From Deltaproteobacteria bacterium (GTDB taxonomy: Bacteria > Bdellovibrionota_B > Oligoflexia > Oligoflexales > CAIYRB01): 64,000 nt of DNA. Shown piece by piece: positions 18,401 to 23,420 of this stretch. The translations under genes were made by a program, and so were the position numbers. The DNA lies in assembly GCA_016874735.1 (NCBI GenBank), contig VGTI01000009.1, positions 23,373 through 87,372 of the forward strand, given 5' to 3'. Below the pieces are notes generated by a model. The model had not been told where the DNA came from. It saw only the letters and a list, made by a program, of their open reading frames with translations, and ran no database searches. Within the stretch, counting starts at the first letter, position 1. Each line of letters starts with the position of its first letter.

Positions 18401-20672
18401 GATTGGCAACTGTGAGGTTAGTACTGCCGACTAGAGCGTTGCCGACTGGTGTACCGAGTGTCGCAACGGTGTCGATGTCATCAATCAAGGGGCTGTGGGC
18501 CAGATAAACCTGGTAGCTCATGTTACTGGCGGCTGTCTGGGCGTCGGTAGCAGCTGTCCAACTGAGTTTTAAACTTTTGAATGAAATGTCAGTAAAACTA
18601 AGCTGTCCATTAGCGCCTGCACCCGGAGGTGTCGTGTCCCATACTAATGTAGTCTCGGTGCTGCTGACATTATTTGCTTGATCAGTCGCTCTAAAAGCAA
18701 TCTGGTAAGAACCGTCTTGGCTGGCTGTGACCCAAGTAGTAAGCGCGGTCGGGGTACCAAATGTCAGGGTGCCTGGACCAGACGTCTGACTCCAGCGTAG
18801 ATTACCAGATTTACTCGATGTGGCACTCAGCGCAACAGGCTGTTTAGTACGCGTCAGCGGAGAAACGGATAGAGTCGGCGGTACTGTGTCCTTGATCCAA
18901 GATGCAGTGACTGGATACAGCTGCCAAAAGCCGTTAAAGTCCCTACCAATCGCGCACAGTGTTAATTGGCCGTCGAGTTGGGAGCTAACATTTAACAACG
19001 TGGGGGGACCAAAAGGAAGTTCGCTGCCATACCCTTGCAGCCCGCAATTGGCAGTGCCCCCCTGAACGACCTTTAGCTTGTAACTTTGTGCGTTGTTGCC
19101 CGTAATTGTAACGGACGGAGTCAAATTATTCGATGGGCTTTGCGGGGCGCTGGTGATCGTGATGTCAGCAAGACTAGCACGCCAATTGAAAGGGCTTACC
19201 ACCGGCACGGGAGTTATGTTGCCGGCTAAGTCCTCAGCCTCAGCCGTGACGGAGTAAACACCATCAGTGTAAAGAAAGGGCTCGTGCGAAACCGCTGCTA
19301 ACCAGTTGCTCGTAGCCGTGGCCTGATGCCAGGTTGGACATGGTGCGTCAAATGCCGCGCCTGCAGCGTTGAGGCAGTGATCGTCTGCATGGCGCACGGA
19401 TACGCGGACAATCGCGAGCCCACTACGCTCATCGGCAGCGCTCCCCCGAATCTGGACCCGGTTGTTAACCGAATCAGCGGGGCTTATCGTTGTGAGTGAT
19501 GTGACCGAGATGGTCGGCGCGACACGATCAAGCGTGATCGTTTGCATCGCATTTTGGCTGACGTTTCCATTCTTATCGATCAGCGTCATGCAAACTTGGT
19601 AAGTAGCGTCAAGGTCAGGTAGCGTAATGTTGAACACGCCATTGCGCTGCGTAAACGGTGCCCATTCACTTTCGTCGCAGCTTGAGCCAATCTGCAACTT
19701 GTAACTTTCGGTGTCATCGCTAGTATTTTTTAGTTTTGCTACGATCTGCCGGTCTCTAGTCGCCGACCTACCGTTAGCGACCACGAACGCGGAATCGGGT
19801 GGGGTATTGTCCCAGTGGAACCGGTAAGCGGCTTCACCGACGGTCCCCGCAGTGGAGGTCGGAGCTGCCGTGACGTTGGCTGCCAGGTCTTCTGCTCTGA
19901 CGCGGAGTTCATAGTCGCCCTCTGTGAATGTCGCGTCTGGGATATCGAGTTCCCAGTGATCGTCGAATATGGCTGGTGCCACCGCCGTCTCTGCGTCCGC
20001 AGTGAATGAAGCCGTGGCGCTGCTCAGAAACTTCCCTGTGGTGCGGTTCTTCAGGAATACCAAGGTTTCTCTGAGACCTGGGCGCGCATCACTGACGGTG
20101 CCACGAAAACGGGTTTGAGGTCCGATTGTCGTTGCGATTCCCATGACTGCTGGCGGTTCTTCCACCGTGAGAAGCGGCGATGACTCGTCGTAGACGACGG
20201 TCGCTTCGGCGCTACTCATCGGCGTAGTTGCCGAAACGCGAGCGTCCAGGCAAACGAGCATCGCGCCTTCGGGTAGCTGTGTATCGTAATTTATTATGCC
20301 GTCATCGTTCAGGCGTTCCCATTCGCCCCAGGGAGCACTGCGGCACGAAGATCCAGGAGGAACCGTGACGACGCGGTACTGCTTAATGTTTGCCGGTCGG
20401 TCTAGTTTGAGAGCAAAGCGCCTTTTATTGACGAAGCCCGTGCCCGGTAAAATTTTAAAGTCCGCCGTAATGGCTAGCGCGCCGTTTTTGATATCGCTCA
20501 AATTGGCCGCGGCGCTCTGGCCTTGGACGATCACCCCTTGGTTGTCGGTGCAGGCCAGGTTCGTTGACACCATCAGGACGGCGAGTAGTGTGACGCGACG
20601 CATCAGGGTCCGAGCCAGGTAAGTACTGGCTCGGACGGGTCTGGATGCTGTGATCGCGAAACCTTGGTGCAA
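471..20672 (-). CDS. Giant exported multidomain repeat protein (6733 aa), probable surface adhesin-like protein
   Basis: One uninterrupted frame of 20.2 kb. The start is TTG at 20672, preceded on the minus strand by GGAGG with 7-nt spacing; an in-frame ATG at 20603 (residue 24) lacks a clear ribosome site. Residues 24-41 form an export signal ending in STNLAC, a weak lipobox, so lipidation is possible but unproven. Order: Ig-like/bacterial-repeat domains (about 45-670); two FN3-like domains with TPPxxGAGG linkers (about 677-904); three filamin/invasin-like domains (about 905-1230) with repeated GNGTY/GDGTY motifs; about 43 tandem ~102-aa repeats (1323-5722); a Big_12-like domain (FTEVVTGFVSGDI); three Ig-like repeats with SGSGTSTLTFTYTVQAGDTAG-type motifs (about 5814-6170); and two DUF1554-like domains with FVTSxxxSGNxGG (about 6300-6457 and 6570-6733). 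Known relatives of the Ig modules occur in large adhesins; function here is inferred. It may be anchored by lipid or an outer-membrane partner. Confidence 0.85.
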   Translation of the reverse strand: MHQGFAITASRPVRASTYLARTLMRRVTLLAVLMVSTNLACTDNQGVIVQGQSAAANLSDIKNGALAITADFKILPGTGFVNKRRFALKLDRPANIKQYRVVTVPPGSSCRSAPWGEWERLNDDGIINYDTQLPEGAMLVCLDARVSATTPMSSAEATVVYDESSPLLTVEEPPAVMGIATTIGPQTRFRGTVSDARPGLRETLVFLKNRTTGKFLSSATASFTADAETAVAPAIFDDHWELDIPDATFTEGDYELRVRAEDLAANVTAAPTSTAGTVGEAAYRFHWDNTPPDSAFVVANGRSATRDRQIVAKLKNTSDDTESYKLQIGSSCDESEWAPFTQRNGVFNITLPDLDATYQVCMTLIDKNGNVSQNAMQTITLDRVAPTISVTSLTTISPADSVNNRVQIRGSAADERSGLAIVRVSVRHADDHCLNAAGAAFDAPCPTWHQATATSNWLAAVSHEPFLYTDGVYSVTAEAEDLAGNITPVPVVSPFNWRASLADITITSAPQSPSNNLTPSVTITGNNAQSYKLKVVQGGTANCGLQGYGSELPFGPPTLLNVSSQLDGQLTLCAIGRDFNGFWQLYPVTASWIKDTVPPTLSVSPLTRTKQPVALSATSSKSGNLRWSQTSGPGTLTFGTPTALTTWVTASQDGSYQIAFRATDQANNVSSTETTLVWDTTPPGAGANGQLSFTDISFKSLKLSWTAATDAQTAASNMSYQVYLAHSPLIDDIDTVATLGTPVGNALVGSTNLTVANLTPGTTYYFNVVATDELGHKTLYQMANVTTTADTTPPVVGAGGTLNVTSYTDTSVTIGWTIGTDDQSAADHLKYFVYKSTIANIDSLANITANGGIPLNGIFGSQNINTYVLSGLTPSTRYHFAIVCEDEAGNRSMYLNSNQKTRVGPVVAAQSTLVLTGGHSSLASGLPVNIVLQARDITGAPLATGGATTALTHTGGTSTFYESFPLPGTDLGNGTYRFTITGKMAGTATALAAVVNGDPVSNTVGISVVPGAISGSTSTLATLGGSGTVASGSTATIRLTAFDFAGNRIQSGGAQVSFNVAAGGSTFTELFPLAATDRQNGTYEALVTGLMADTPAIFSASVNNAPAAASTNLAVVPGPIDIANSLVASPVSIAPGSQATLTFTARDTAGNNLRSGGQAVEFIQQSGAGTFTEATPVPASDQGDGTYLATVTGSLAGPFTIAGRIGSGTTQATTTTTVVANIAATADGQPSGSSLITAQNITVGGTGVVKYKYKIGMAASTDCTLAAGYSSERMVSLPITDDISSYPDGAIKLCIVGADFAPNWQDLATATVIGWNKIRVPPTFTSLSLINEAADTYLNLAESQLASTIAGALVAATYDTAAYAAAPAAASCDEALTYGPMPQNTELQGAPDGLYKICVKLWNTSNPPVYAAGPTFTLKKSLPDFISVSLAGEAADGYINLAERSTQNAMAATLVGNDFDTAAYKLVASSTTCDAQLPYGPAPKGDSAAFGTDGNYKICVRLTDTAGNPADYGETPLIVLKTAQPTFISLALANDASDTYINVAEHQGSSILVGDVSGTSFDTAGYRLTDVATDCATITDYGPKPIASSPDFTSDGQYKVCTKITDFAGNPAVYGASPTINLKLTAASFTSLALSGVATDGYISAADHSLSSVIAANLVATGYNAVTYKLLAASATCDGSATYGSMPQADDNILVTDGDYKICIKLDDSAGNPSVYATGPAVTLKLNAPAFTSIDLTAPLNDGYLNASENQLNTPLVSNLQGLRYDNVAYAVVTDITACDNTLSYGTTPNLNSSEFAADGSYQVCVKLTDLANNPPVFGHSASFDLKRATPTFTSLDLAGDAADGYVSSLDRQAAQPIAGNLDALNYDAVGYKLVASTSSCDQSISYGAMPTAASSDFGADGAYKVCVKLNDVAGNPAQYGSSPTFVLKTAPPTFASISLANAALDTYLNAADRLVTTPLVNPAQGSEFDHATYKIVPVATTCDSSLTYGALPDANTSDISADGIYKVCVKLTDLANNAPDYDQSPSFTVKTSQPAFISVALNGAVTDGYLNAAEHTSASQLLSAPVGSHFDTATYKVVAAAQACDQTLTYGAMPQSDDAAFATDGSYKVCVRLEDQAANPAAYGASGSITLKTALPHFTSLALAGPALDGHINLAESLITNDLSTQASGLNFDQAIYALVTDGTNCSSNAVSYGNIPVSSSADFVSDGVYKICAKLTDIAGNTPAFGSSSPIQLKRNAPVFTNIALINDAADGYITASERLTSNPLVGNLVASLYDTVDYYLVSSNFSCDNALPYGILPRSNSTDFGGDGTYKVCVKLSDHAGNPPVFGDSDQIQLKSTTPQFVSVQLATEAIDGYFSSSDRQSTSPIVTGLSGLRYDTAAYKLVTDATPCDNTLAYGPVPLGTSSDFSSDGSYKVCIRLSDNGGNPPDYGSSPSFELKSTSPQFHALALANDALDTYVNAAERSSSNLMTGLILGSYYDIVAYKLVPQSTTCDGNLSYGDAPSANSNDFTVDGLYKICAKLTDYAGNPAVYGASGTITLKTAAPAFTSVALAGDAADSYVNLAERSQTNALAAAPVGAHFDLSQFALVAASTACNGVTTYGLMPTSDSPNFGADGAYKVCVKLTDNALNPPAYGSTPTMTLKAAPPTFTALPLANTAVDGYVNAAEKTQITDLAGTIQGTAYDTVTYKLVAAAAVCASVTGYGTMPKADTNDFGADGSYKICAKLTDLAGNPAAYGASNDFSLKTALPAFTSLARGTDAADGYINAAEHTQTTDLVTSLNAVHYDAVNYKLVTANTTCDGNLTYDALPKGDSNDFGGDGSYHVCVKLTDLAGNPTVYGASPSFILKTALPDFTSLALNAAATDTYINAAESALTTDLVAAATGLNFDTATYKLVTATTNCDSSLSYGAIPKADSAAFITDGDYKVCVKLSDNAANPPDYGSSPIIHLKKTAPTFTALDLVNAAADRYVNAAEHALSTDLAGNLSGTQYDTSDYALVAGAATCDGNLTYDTMPPASAATLTTDGPYKVCVRLGDHAQNPPAYGATLTFDLKLLQPTFTGLALANEAQDSYVNATERNVNHDLTTIASGTNFDSASYKLVTAATICDGNLTYGSLPRNTSNDFGADGSYKVCTKLSDNAQNPPVYGASGIIHLKVTPPDFTSLDLAGTAADGYVNNAENQLTTDLATNLAGTQYDQAQYKLVSAATTCDGSLAYGTMPTANSGDFAGDGNYKVCVKLTDLAANTPDYGSTASFTLKTGFPDFTSVALSGAASDTYINLGERSLTTALVGSLVAANYDAAAYALVSAGTTCDASLTYDNAPGADSGSFVADGDYRVCVRVTDQANNPADYGSSATIHLKTSLPAFTSLALAGAAANGYVNAAEHLLTTDLAGPVVGAHFDTDEYKLVAAAATCDAALSYGAMPKANSNDFTGDGNYKICVKLSDHAANPAVYQSSPTFVLKTALPIFSSIALVNEASDAYISVTDHTSSQPLVGNLAAANYDTVEYKLVTASTSCHGPLTYGTLPTADSMDFTTDGSYKVCVRLTDTAGNPPAYGNSASITLKIGQPTFSSLNLTQDATDTYINAAEELLTNPLVTTVTGLSFDHAAYKLVPLATNCDDNLSYGAIPNNDSTDFGSDGDYKVCVKLTDTANNPPAFGSSPTIHLKTAQIAFTSIDLTNAATDQYINLAERQSTLSLVGNLVAANHDSVSYTLVAAATTCDSNLSYGSAPSGASSDFGVDGSYKVCLRLTDQANNPPVFSATLPMTLKTAVPTFSALPLANQAADTFINAADKLLPNAITGALVGSGYDQSDFKLVLASTSCDNNLTYDAAPLNTSNDFGSDNDYKVCVRLRDYALNPTVYNSSPTFKLKTSLPAFTSLDLAGNATDLYINAAEKTQSTTLGGTLTAVNYDSATYRLVPNTTNCNGALTYGAMPLSNSNNFGADGLYKICVKITDLAANPTVYGASPSFTLKTALPEVYGIALANGAADGYINYTEHGSAVAIADVINGAHYDTATYKLVENFVACDDSLTYGSMPLANSTDFTTDGDYKLCVKVVDYAGNPAAYASSDNIGLKTSYPTFTALGLAGGAVDRFINASEKQQATSMVGVLSATYYDHVAYTLVTNATTCDGALTYGGEPLGNAPELTSDGSYKICVKLTDNAGNPAAYGESLAITLKTVAPSFTSLSLANGATDLYINVADKAAATSLVSAAVGTDFTTATYRLVTSNTTCDSALTYGSIPLSNNILLNTDGNYKVCARLVDSAGNTPAFGQSAAFTVKTTLPTFTSLALAGDATDTYINLAERNNATALANNLVASNHNAAVYALTEATTTCDANLTYSSMPNSDSGDFSADGSYKVCVKLTDTANNTPAYGSTTTFTLKTALPAFTSIALNGVAADSYINAADRSSTQDLGAGLVAANNDAASYKLVTSATACDATLDYGLMPTGASPDFGSEGSYKVCVKITDHAQNPAAFGASPLMTLKTSAPSLTSLALTGNAADGFINASEKLGGTALVSAAVGTGFNVATYKLTLSTTTCNGSLTYGAIPSANAPEFTADDLYKVCVKLDDAAANPSVYGESAIITLKTTLPSFTSVALANGASDSYINSAEKTANTALVSAASSQNADATSYKLVSGTTPCDSNLAYGALPTSDSLDFGSDGTYKVCVKVTDSANNTPDYGSSVSFTLKVTQPSFSFLAITGDAVDGYINAADRLLNNDLAGSLAASSYNQATYKLALSSATCGNLTGYGPMPTGNSNDFGADGSYKVCVKLDDNANNPSVYGASGTFNKKTTQPGFLSLSLAGDASDGYISSTERALTSDLASSIAGVNYDQVTYKLVSTSVTCDGYLTYGAMPKANSGDFGSDGSYKVCARLIDNANNTPAYGASPSFNLRTTAPTVTSLTLAGAASDGYVNAAERSLTTTLVGTLTAAQYDATAYSLVTAATACDGQLTYGTAPSADSPQLLGADGSYKICVKVTDNAQNPPGYGASSTFTLKVNGPTFTSINLASNASDGYINLAETSQEQELVSGLAGSGYDTAEYSLVTAATTCSDGAVTYGAAVPKSSSPVFTSNGSYKVCVKLTDNANNPPVYNSSSAITLDKLPPAFTSVALSGSASNSYINASEKVLSTALIDDPQGSQFDTAEYKLVSKTTPCNGTLSFSSSKPQNDTTDFGVDGDYKVCVKLTDAAGNTPAYGESNDIHLVTTLPIFYSVSLASGDASNYYINASERQNTTDIVSGLVTEDSDFATYKLVPDATTCDSNLSYSTVPKSNSGDINGDGDYKVCVKVEDFAGNTPAYGASQTFSVKTSTPTFNTIALRNAAADQAINLAERSLTTALAGSLSAFYYDSVGYKLVTSGTTCSTVTTYGATIPAANSNDFNGDGSYKICVKLDDLAGNPTTYGESNYFALKTTAPTFTSISLASVVTDDGYVNADDKNQETALVLVDPNTPFGTDYNTAAYKVAEAGVACDGALTYSTAVPKTNNQYLSPDGNFKVCVKLSDTAGNPPAYGATSQFIRKITPPTFTSLALANETADGYINASDYSLGKAVVTTVSGSNYNTAQYKVVASNVTCTTSTVFNGSIPLSNAAEFGTDRDYKVCVMLTDNANNTPQIGYSANFALKRNAPVFTSISLANDATGGYINSGERSNTNNLVNNLSASGQNTTRYAVTLSSNNCNTPLSYDTAVPKSNAGVLGTDGIYKVCVELTDNAGNPATYGNSSNFTVDTAAPSLTLSSTAGADTKDTPIPVAAHFTEVVTGFVSGDISVTNGSLANFNGSGSSYTFDVTPTANGTVTVSVTSAVATDAAGNSNTAATNLTRNYDTAAPSVSSVSTSTASGNYGLGSTISIDVNFTEAVSVTGTPTITLNTTPTNRTASYSSGSGTSTLTFTYTVQAGDTAGRLDYVATSSLSGTIADLAGNAASLTLPATASNGLYSTNIVVESSLPSPTSVIATQPNGAYSTGKDIDIVVSYSDIMTVSGNPLLALNTSPAQSATYQSGSGTNKLTFRYTVQSGDTAGILNYSSTAALTLNGGSITDAHGTNASLTLPATAGGSALGDLSQITIDTTSATVSNVSSTLTDATYGLGKAIPITVSFSETVYVTGQPRIELNVTPSTRYAVYTSGSGTGTLTFTYLVEGPNTASGDQAGDLNYASTTALSLNGGSIKDDAGNAATLTLPGTTAAGSLGTNKNIAIDSLQPTTFAIEARTCCSASRIYGRANELTITFPSSVSNFHTVNVYSAVGVTPPADCTGTVLLTVDPALVVANSAATIRDQLGSAGQTYSYRVCAFNNGNNQMGTATSGSATTSTAQFAFVTSSTTSGNIGGVSTADSTCQSEGANFDDKLSWVALLSDDSKEAAGRAPIAGPVYSTQASPALVAHDYRDLWHGGALSQPLSYDATGTQHSGSAWTGSTATGTRSDAASCSNWCSASASANGARGNATTTSASWAYSGLSTCDNSQRFYCVSKSLQPLTSFTASTPENGTGGDITVDVTFPASTLNWTKAEVRRMLGNTPPTCSQGTVIKTYDGSTTPFTSGSFTDATGKPGALYQYTVCVYSGLRLAATYMRTGSAVRAHTSTAAHIMFVTSTKYSGNLGGLSGSPSATDALCQTRGDLVIANYTWRAVIGDDTSSAGTRINFISSGNDVRNLNGDLIIAGSSGLFAAVNLSNAVSYDDTFAQTTARVWTGSNTDGTATANHCSQWGLSNSGDSGTYGSAGSLVTTWLSNATQTCDKEARLYCVSIEAD
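3507..16706 (-). repeat. Tandem array of about 43 protein-coding repeats of ~306 bp (102 aa) with paired cysteines
   Basis: By eye I count 43 units filling 13.2 kb, a mean of 102.3 residues. A typical unit opens FTSLALAG, has D-A-A-D-G-Y-I-N-A-A-E at about 10-20, YDxxxYKLV at about 36-44, T-T-C-D near residue 50, LTYGxMP at about 54-60, then DFGxDGSYKVCVKLTD with the second cysteine near 76, AGNPxxYGASP, and closes with LKTxLP. Both cysteines persist in almost every copy, so one intradomain disulfide per repeat is likely in an oxidising compartment. The DGYINAAE segment resembles a motif in Ig-like repeats of Bap-type adhesins. Units differ from one another at many positions, so the array is old rather than freshly amplified. 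The last units (about 37-43) carry a one- or two-residue insertion giving YxxAVPKS or a close variant in several copies. Confidence 0.9.
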
Positions 20673-20934
20673 GGTTCATCCTCCGGCGTGTTTCTCCTCG
20701 TAGTGGCTATCGGGCGATCATGCAGAAAATTGAGATATGCATCATAAGCATCTAAATACATTGATTAAATGACAGCCAATTTTAGGCCCGCCGCGAAGGT
20801 TCCGCGACTAAATTGATTCCAACTAAAGTTTATCTGTGATATCAGGGAGTTATCGCTGAAATTCCTGGTGTTTTTGGGATCAGTAAAAAGATCAATAAAA
20901 CCGGCTTTTTATGGATCGCGAGGGGGAGGGCTGA
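20673..20934. promoter_or_regulatory. Divergent intergenic region between the giant gene and the transporter gene
   Basis: This 262-bp AT-rich stretch must hold the promoters of both divergent genes. On the plus strand TTGAGA at 20730-20735 is followed after 17 bp by TAAATA at 20753-20758, a weak sigma-70-like pair. On the minus strand TATGAT lies within the same segment. The minus-strand GGAGG for the giant gene and a GGGGGAGGG run before 20935 are the ribosome sites. No clear operator was seen. Confidence 0.25.
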
Positions 20935-22455
20935 ATGGCTACGACGAGGCAGGTTTATGGGCGCGTGCTGTTGGTGGGTGCCATTCTGATGTGCTCGGCC
21001 GCGGTGGCGCGGCCACGTGGCGTTCTGGTTGCAAGCAAGACATTTACCGAAGCCGTCATACTCGGTGAGGCGCTGACGCAGCTACTAAACAGTAACGGCG
21101 TCCCCGCCCAGCACGTCCCCAGTCTTGGTGACAGTCCGATCCTTTGGAAGGCGCTACAGAGTGGTGAGATCGATGCCTATGGTGACTACACCGGAACTGT
21201 GATTCGGGAGACTCTCGGCATGACCGGTGAGCTTCACAACTTCGATCTGCCAGCTGCGCTTGCCAAATACGGCATCGGGGTGTCACGCCCTTTAGGTTTC
21301 AGTAACGTGTATATTCTCGGCATGCGCGCAGATAAAGCGCGTCAGCTCGGCATTCGCAAAATCTCCGATCTGCGATTTCACCCGCAACTTAAACTTGGTT
21401 TCGGTAACGATTTTGTCGAGCGCCACGATGGTTGGCCCTTGATCAAACGACGATATCACCTGACTCACAAGCACCCAAAGACCATGGAACACCAAATCAC
21501 CTACCGCGCCTTAGCATCTGGTGATATCGACGTGACTAACCTCTATAGCACCGATGCCGAGATTAAAGCGTATGACATCGTGGCCCTGGAGGATGATCTC
21601 AGAATTTTTCCATCGTACGAGGCTATCTACCTATACCGTCTCGACACAGCAGCTAAATACCCTGGGCTAATGCGATCACTGTCACACATTTCTGGCAATA
21701 TCAGCGAAAAAGACATGATTGCCATGAATGCTGCGGTACGTGAAGGTACCGAATCTGAAGCCACTGCGGCCACCAGGTTCCTAAGATCAATCGGTATCGC
21801 TATCAAACCCAAAAAGCACCTCGGCAGAATTAACGAATCGCTCAAGGGCGTGGCCGAAGACACCCTGCGCCATTTGACTTTAGTGTTCATCCCTCTCGCG
21901 CTCAATTGTTTAGTGGCATTGCCGCTCGGTGTATTGGCCGCTCGGTATCCTAAATTTGGCGTGTACGCCCTTGGTTTCGTCGGCGTTGCACAGACGATCC
22001 CGTCGTTAGCATTACTGGTATTTCTTATCCCGTTTTTAGGGGTAGGTTATCCTCCAGCTCTCGCGGCTCTATTTATCTACGGCACCTTACCCATAATGAA
22101 GAACACCTATGAGGGTATTGTCGGCATAGCGCCGTCTCTCAGGGAGTCGGCCGAGGCCCTCGGGCTATCTAGCTGGAGACGCCTTTGGGATGTGGAGTTG
22201 CCGCTGGCATCGCCGCTTATGATCGCTGGTGTCAAAGTCGCAGCAATCCTAAATGTTGGCACGGCAACGCTGGGCGCAATCATCGGGGCGGGTGGCTACG
22301 GCGAACCGATCCTTGAGGGTATCCGTCACGATGATATGGCTGTCATCCTCACCGGAGCCGTTCCGGCAGCTTTATTGGCCGTCGTGATACAGGTGGCCTT
22401 CGGATGGCTAGAAAAGTTTGTGATCCCGCGCGGGCTACGGCAAGCGGCAACGTAA
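20935..22455 (+). CDS. Fused substrate-binding protein and permease of a glycine-betaine/choline-type ABC importer
   Basis: The start at 20935 follows a GGGGGAGGG run with a 4-nt gap. Residues 1-26 form a signal peptide (VLLVGAILMCSAAVA). Residues about 30-290 form an OpuC/OsmoX/EgtU-type binding domain: SKTFTEAVILGE at the N-terminus, YGDYTGTVIRETLG, SNVYILGMRADKARQLGI and DGWPLIKRRY match the family's lobes. Residues about 310-500 form the membrane permease domain with several hydrophobic segments and an EAA loop (ESAEALGLSSWRRLWDVELP, about 403-423) that would dock an ATPase. Known fusions of this family that I recall (OpuA, ProWX/EgtU-like) have permease first and binding domain last; here the order is reversed. 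No ATP-binding subunit lies next to it, so the ATPase must come from elsewhere. The substrate is probably a quaternary ammonium compound, but aromatic-cage residues cannot be assigned by eye. Confidence 0.85.
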   Translation: MATTRQVYGRVLLVGAILMCSAAVARPRGVLVASKTFTEAVILGEALTQLLNSNGVPAQHVPSLGDSPILWKALQSGEIDAYGDYTGTVIRETLGMTGELHNFDLPAALAKYGIGVSRPLGFSNVYILGMRADKARQLGIRKISDLRFHPQLKLGFGNDFVERHDGWPLIKRRYHLTHKHPKTMEHQITYRALASGDIDVTNLYSTDAEIKAYDIVALEDDLRIFPSYEAIYLYRLDTAAKYPGLMRSLSHISGNISEKDMIAMNAAVREGTESEATAATRFLRSIGIAIKPKKHLGRINESLKGVAEDTLRHLTLVFIPLALNCLVALPLGVLAARYPKFGVYALGFVGVAQTIPSLALLVFLIPFLGVGYPPALAALFIYGTLPIMKNTYEGIVGIAPSLRESAEALGLSSWRRLWDVELPLASPLMIAGVKVAAILNVGTATLGAIIGAGGYGEPILEGIRHDDMAVILTGAVPAALLAVVIQVAFGWLEKFVIPRGLRQAAT

Positions 22456-22736
22456 AAATCCAAGACTCAAGCAAACGACCCGAGAAGAGGGCCCTGCAGG
22501 TGGCAACTTGTTTCGCACTGGGTGTAAAGGGTTTTGACAGAGGGCGACACACTGGCGCTAAAGTTTTCTGCGCTCCCTGGCCAGCACAGCCGAATTCATA
22601 AATTATTTTAGCTCACTACCGGACTTTTCGAGGATCCTTGTGAACCCAGCCCCCATCGGGCGATGGTTGGCACGGATCCTGCGATACCTGTCCAAAGCGG
22701 ATGCCGCGCCATGTGGCCAATTGGGAGATGAAGATC

Positions 22737-23414
22737 ATGAAGCTGACTCGCTGGGCTCTCGGAATTCTTGGATTAGTCGTGACGGTAAGTGCCTTGACCA
22801 CCGGCTGTGTGATGTCAGGCCGTAGTGGCAATAAACTAGCGACGATCACCGTTGCCGCACTTGAGGGTGAGGATTACGATCGCATGCAGTTATTCGTGAC
22901 GCAGTTTGAAAGCGACAAGCCCGTCGTGAGCCAAGAAGTACCGCGCGGACCTGCGACGATTGCGATCACCCTGAAGCCCGACACGTATCAGTTTGGGCTA
23001 TCGTACTTTCGTGGTAGCGAGCAGACGCTAAGCACCGCGTTCTGCGGTGATGCCGATAAGGCGAGCCACAAACAAAGCGTGAAGCCTGGAATAAATAAAC
23101 TAAATATTGTTGTGTGTACGCCGGAGGGTAAACCGGTTGAAGATGCGAGCGTAGAGATCACGCCTCTTAAGAAACAATCTGTGAATTCCGAAAGAGGTTT
23201 AGCCCTCTATACCGTACAATGCGCAGCCTGCCACGGTGACGTGGGACAGGGCACTGCGGCTGGCTCCTCGCTTCGTGGGCAATGTAAAACCTGCGGGTCT
23301 AAAGAAGCGTTCATCAAAGTGACAATAGATACGATGCCAGTCAGTAGCCCGGGCAGTTGCGACGAATCCTGCGCAACAGACATTGCCTCTTATGTATTCA
23401 CCAAATTTAGGTGA
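22737..23414 (+). CDS. Lipoprotein with a C-terminal cytochrome c-like domain
   Basis: I chose the ATG at 22737 because GGGAG ends 9 nt upstream and the protein then starts with a clean signal (MKLTRWALGILGLVVTVSALTTGC); in-frame ATGs lie upstream at 22701 and 22728. The TTGC is a weak lipobox. The middle, beginning LATITVAALEGEDYDRMQL, matches the N-terminal domain of the next gene (LATVTVKEISGEDYDRLEL), so the two genes share a paralogous domain. The C-terminal 80 residues read GLALYTVQCAACHGDVGQG, with a CxxCH heme c attachment motif, and a later DTMPVSS supplies a candidate Met axial ligand. It is followed after 6 bp by the DUF1592-type gene, suggesting an operon. Role: likely periplasmic electron transfer or a heme-binding partner of the downstream proteins; this is inference. 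Confidence 0.7.
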   Translation: MKLTRWALGILGLVVTVSALTTGCVMSGRSGNKLATITVAALEGEDYDRMQLFVTQFESDKPVVSQEVPRGPATIAITLKPDTYQFGLSYFRGSEQTLSTAFCGDADKASHKQSVKPGINKLNIVVCTPEGKPVEDASVEITPLKKQSVNSERGLALYTVQCAACHGDVGQGTAAGSSLRGQCKTCGSKEAFIKVTIDTMPVSSPGSCDESCATDIASYVFTKFR

Positions 23415-23420
23415 TAGCGC

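Noticed and set aside
12652..19065. Many short open frames inside the giant gene on both strands (for example 12652-12888, 16032-16268, 18820-19065)
   Set aside because: They lie fully inside the 20-kb coding frame, several recur only because the 306-bp unit repeats, and none has its own signal or motif.
22404..22736. Small frames between the transporter fusion and the cytochrome lipoprotein
   Set aside because: No ribosome site or conserved pattern; the stretch seems to be promoter/leader sequence.
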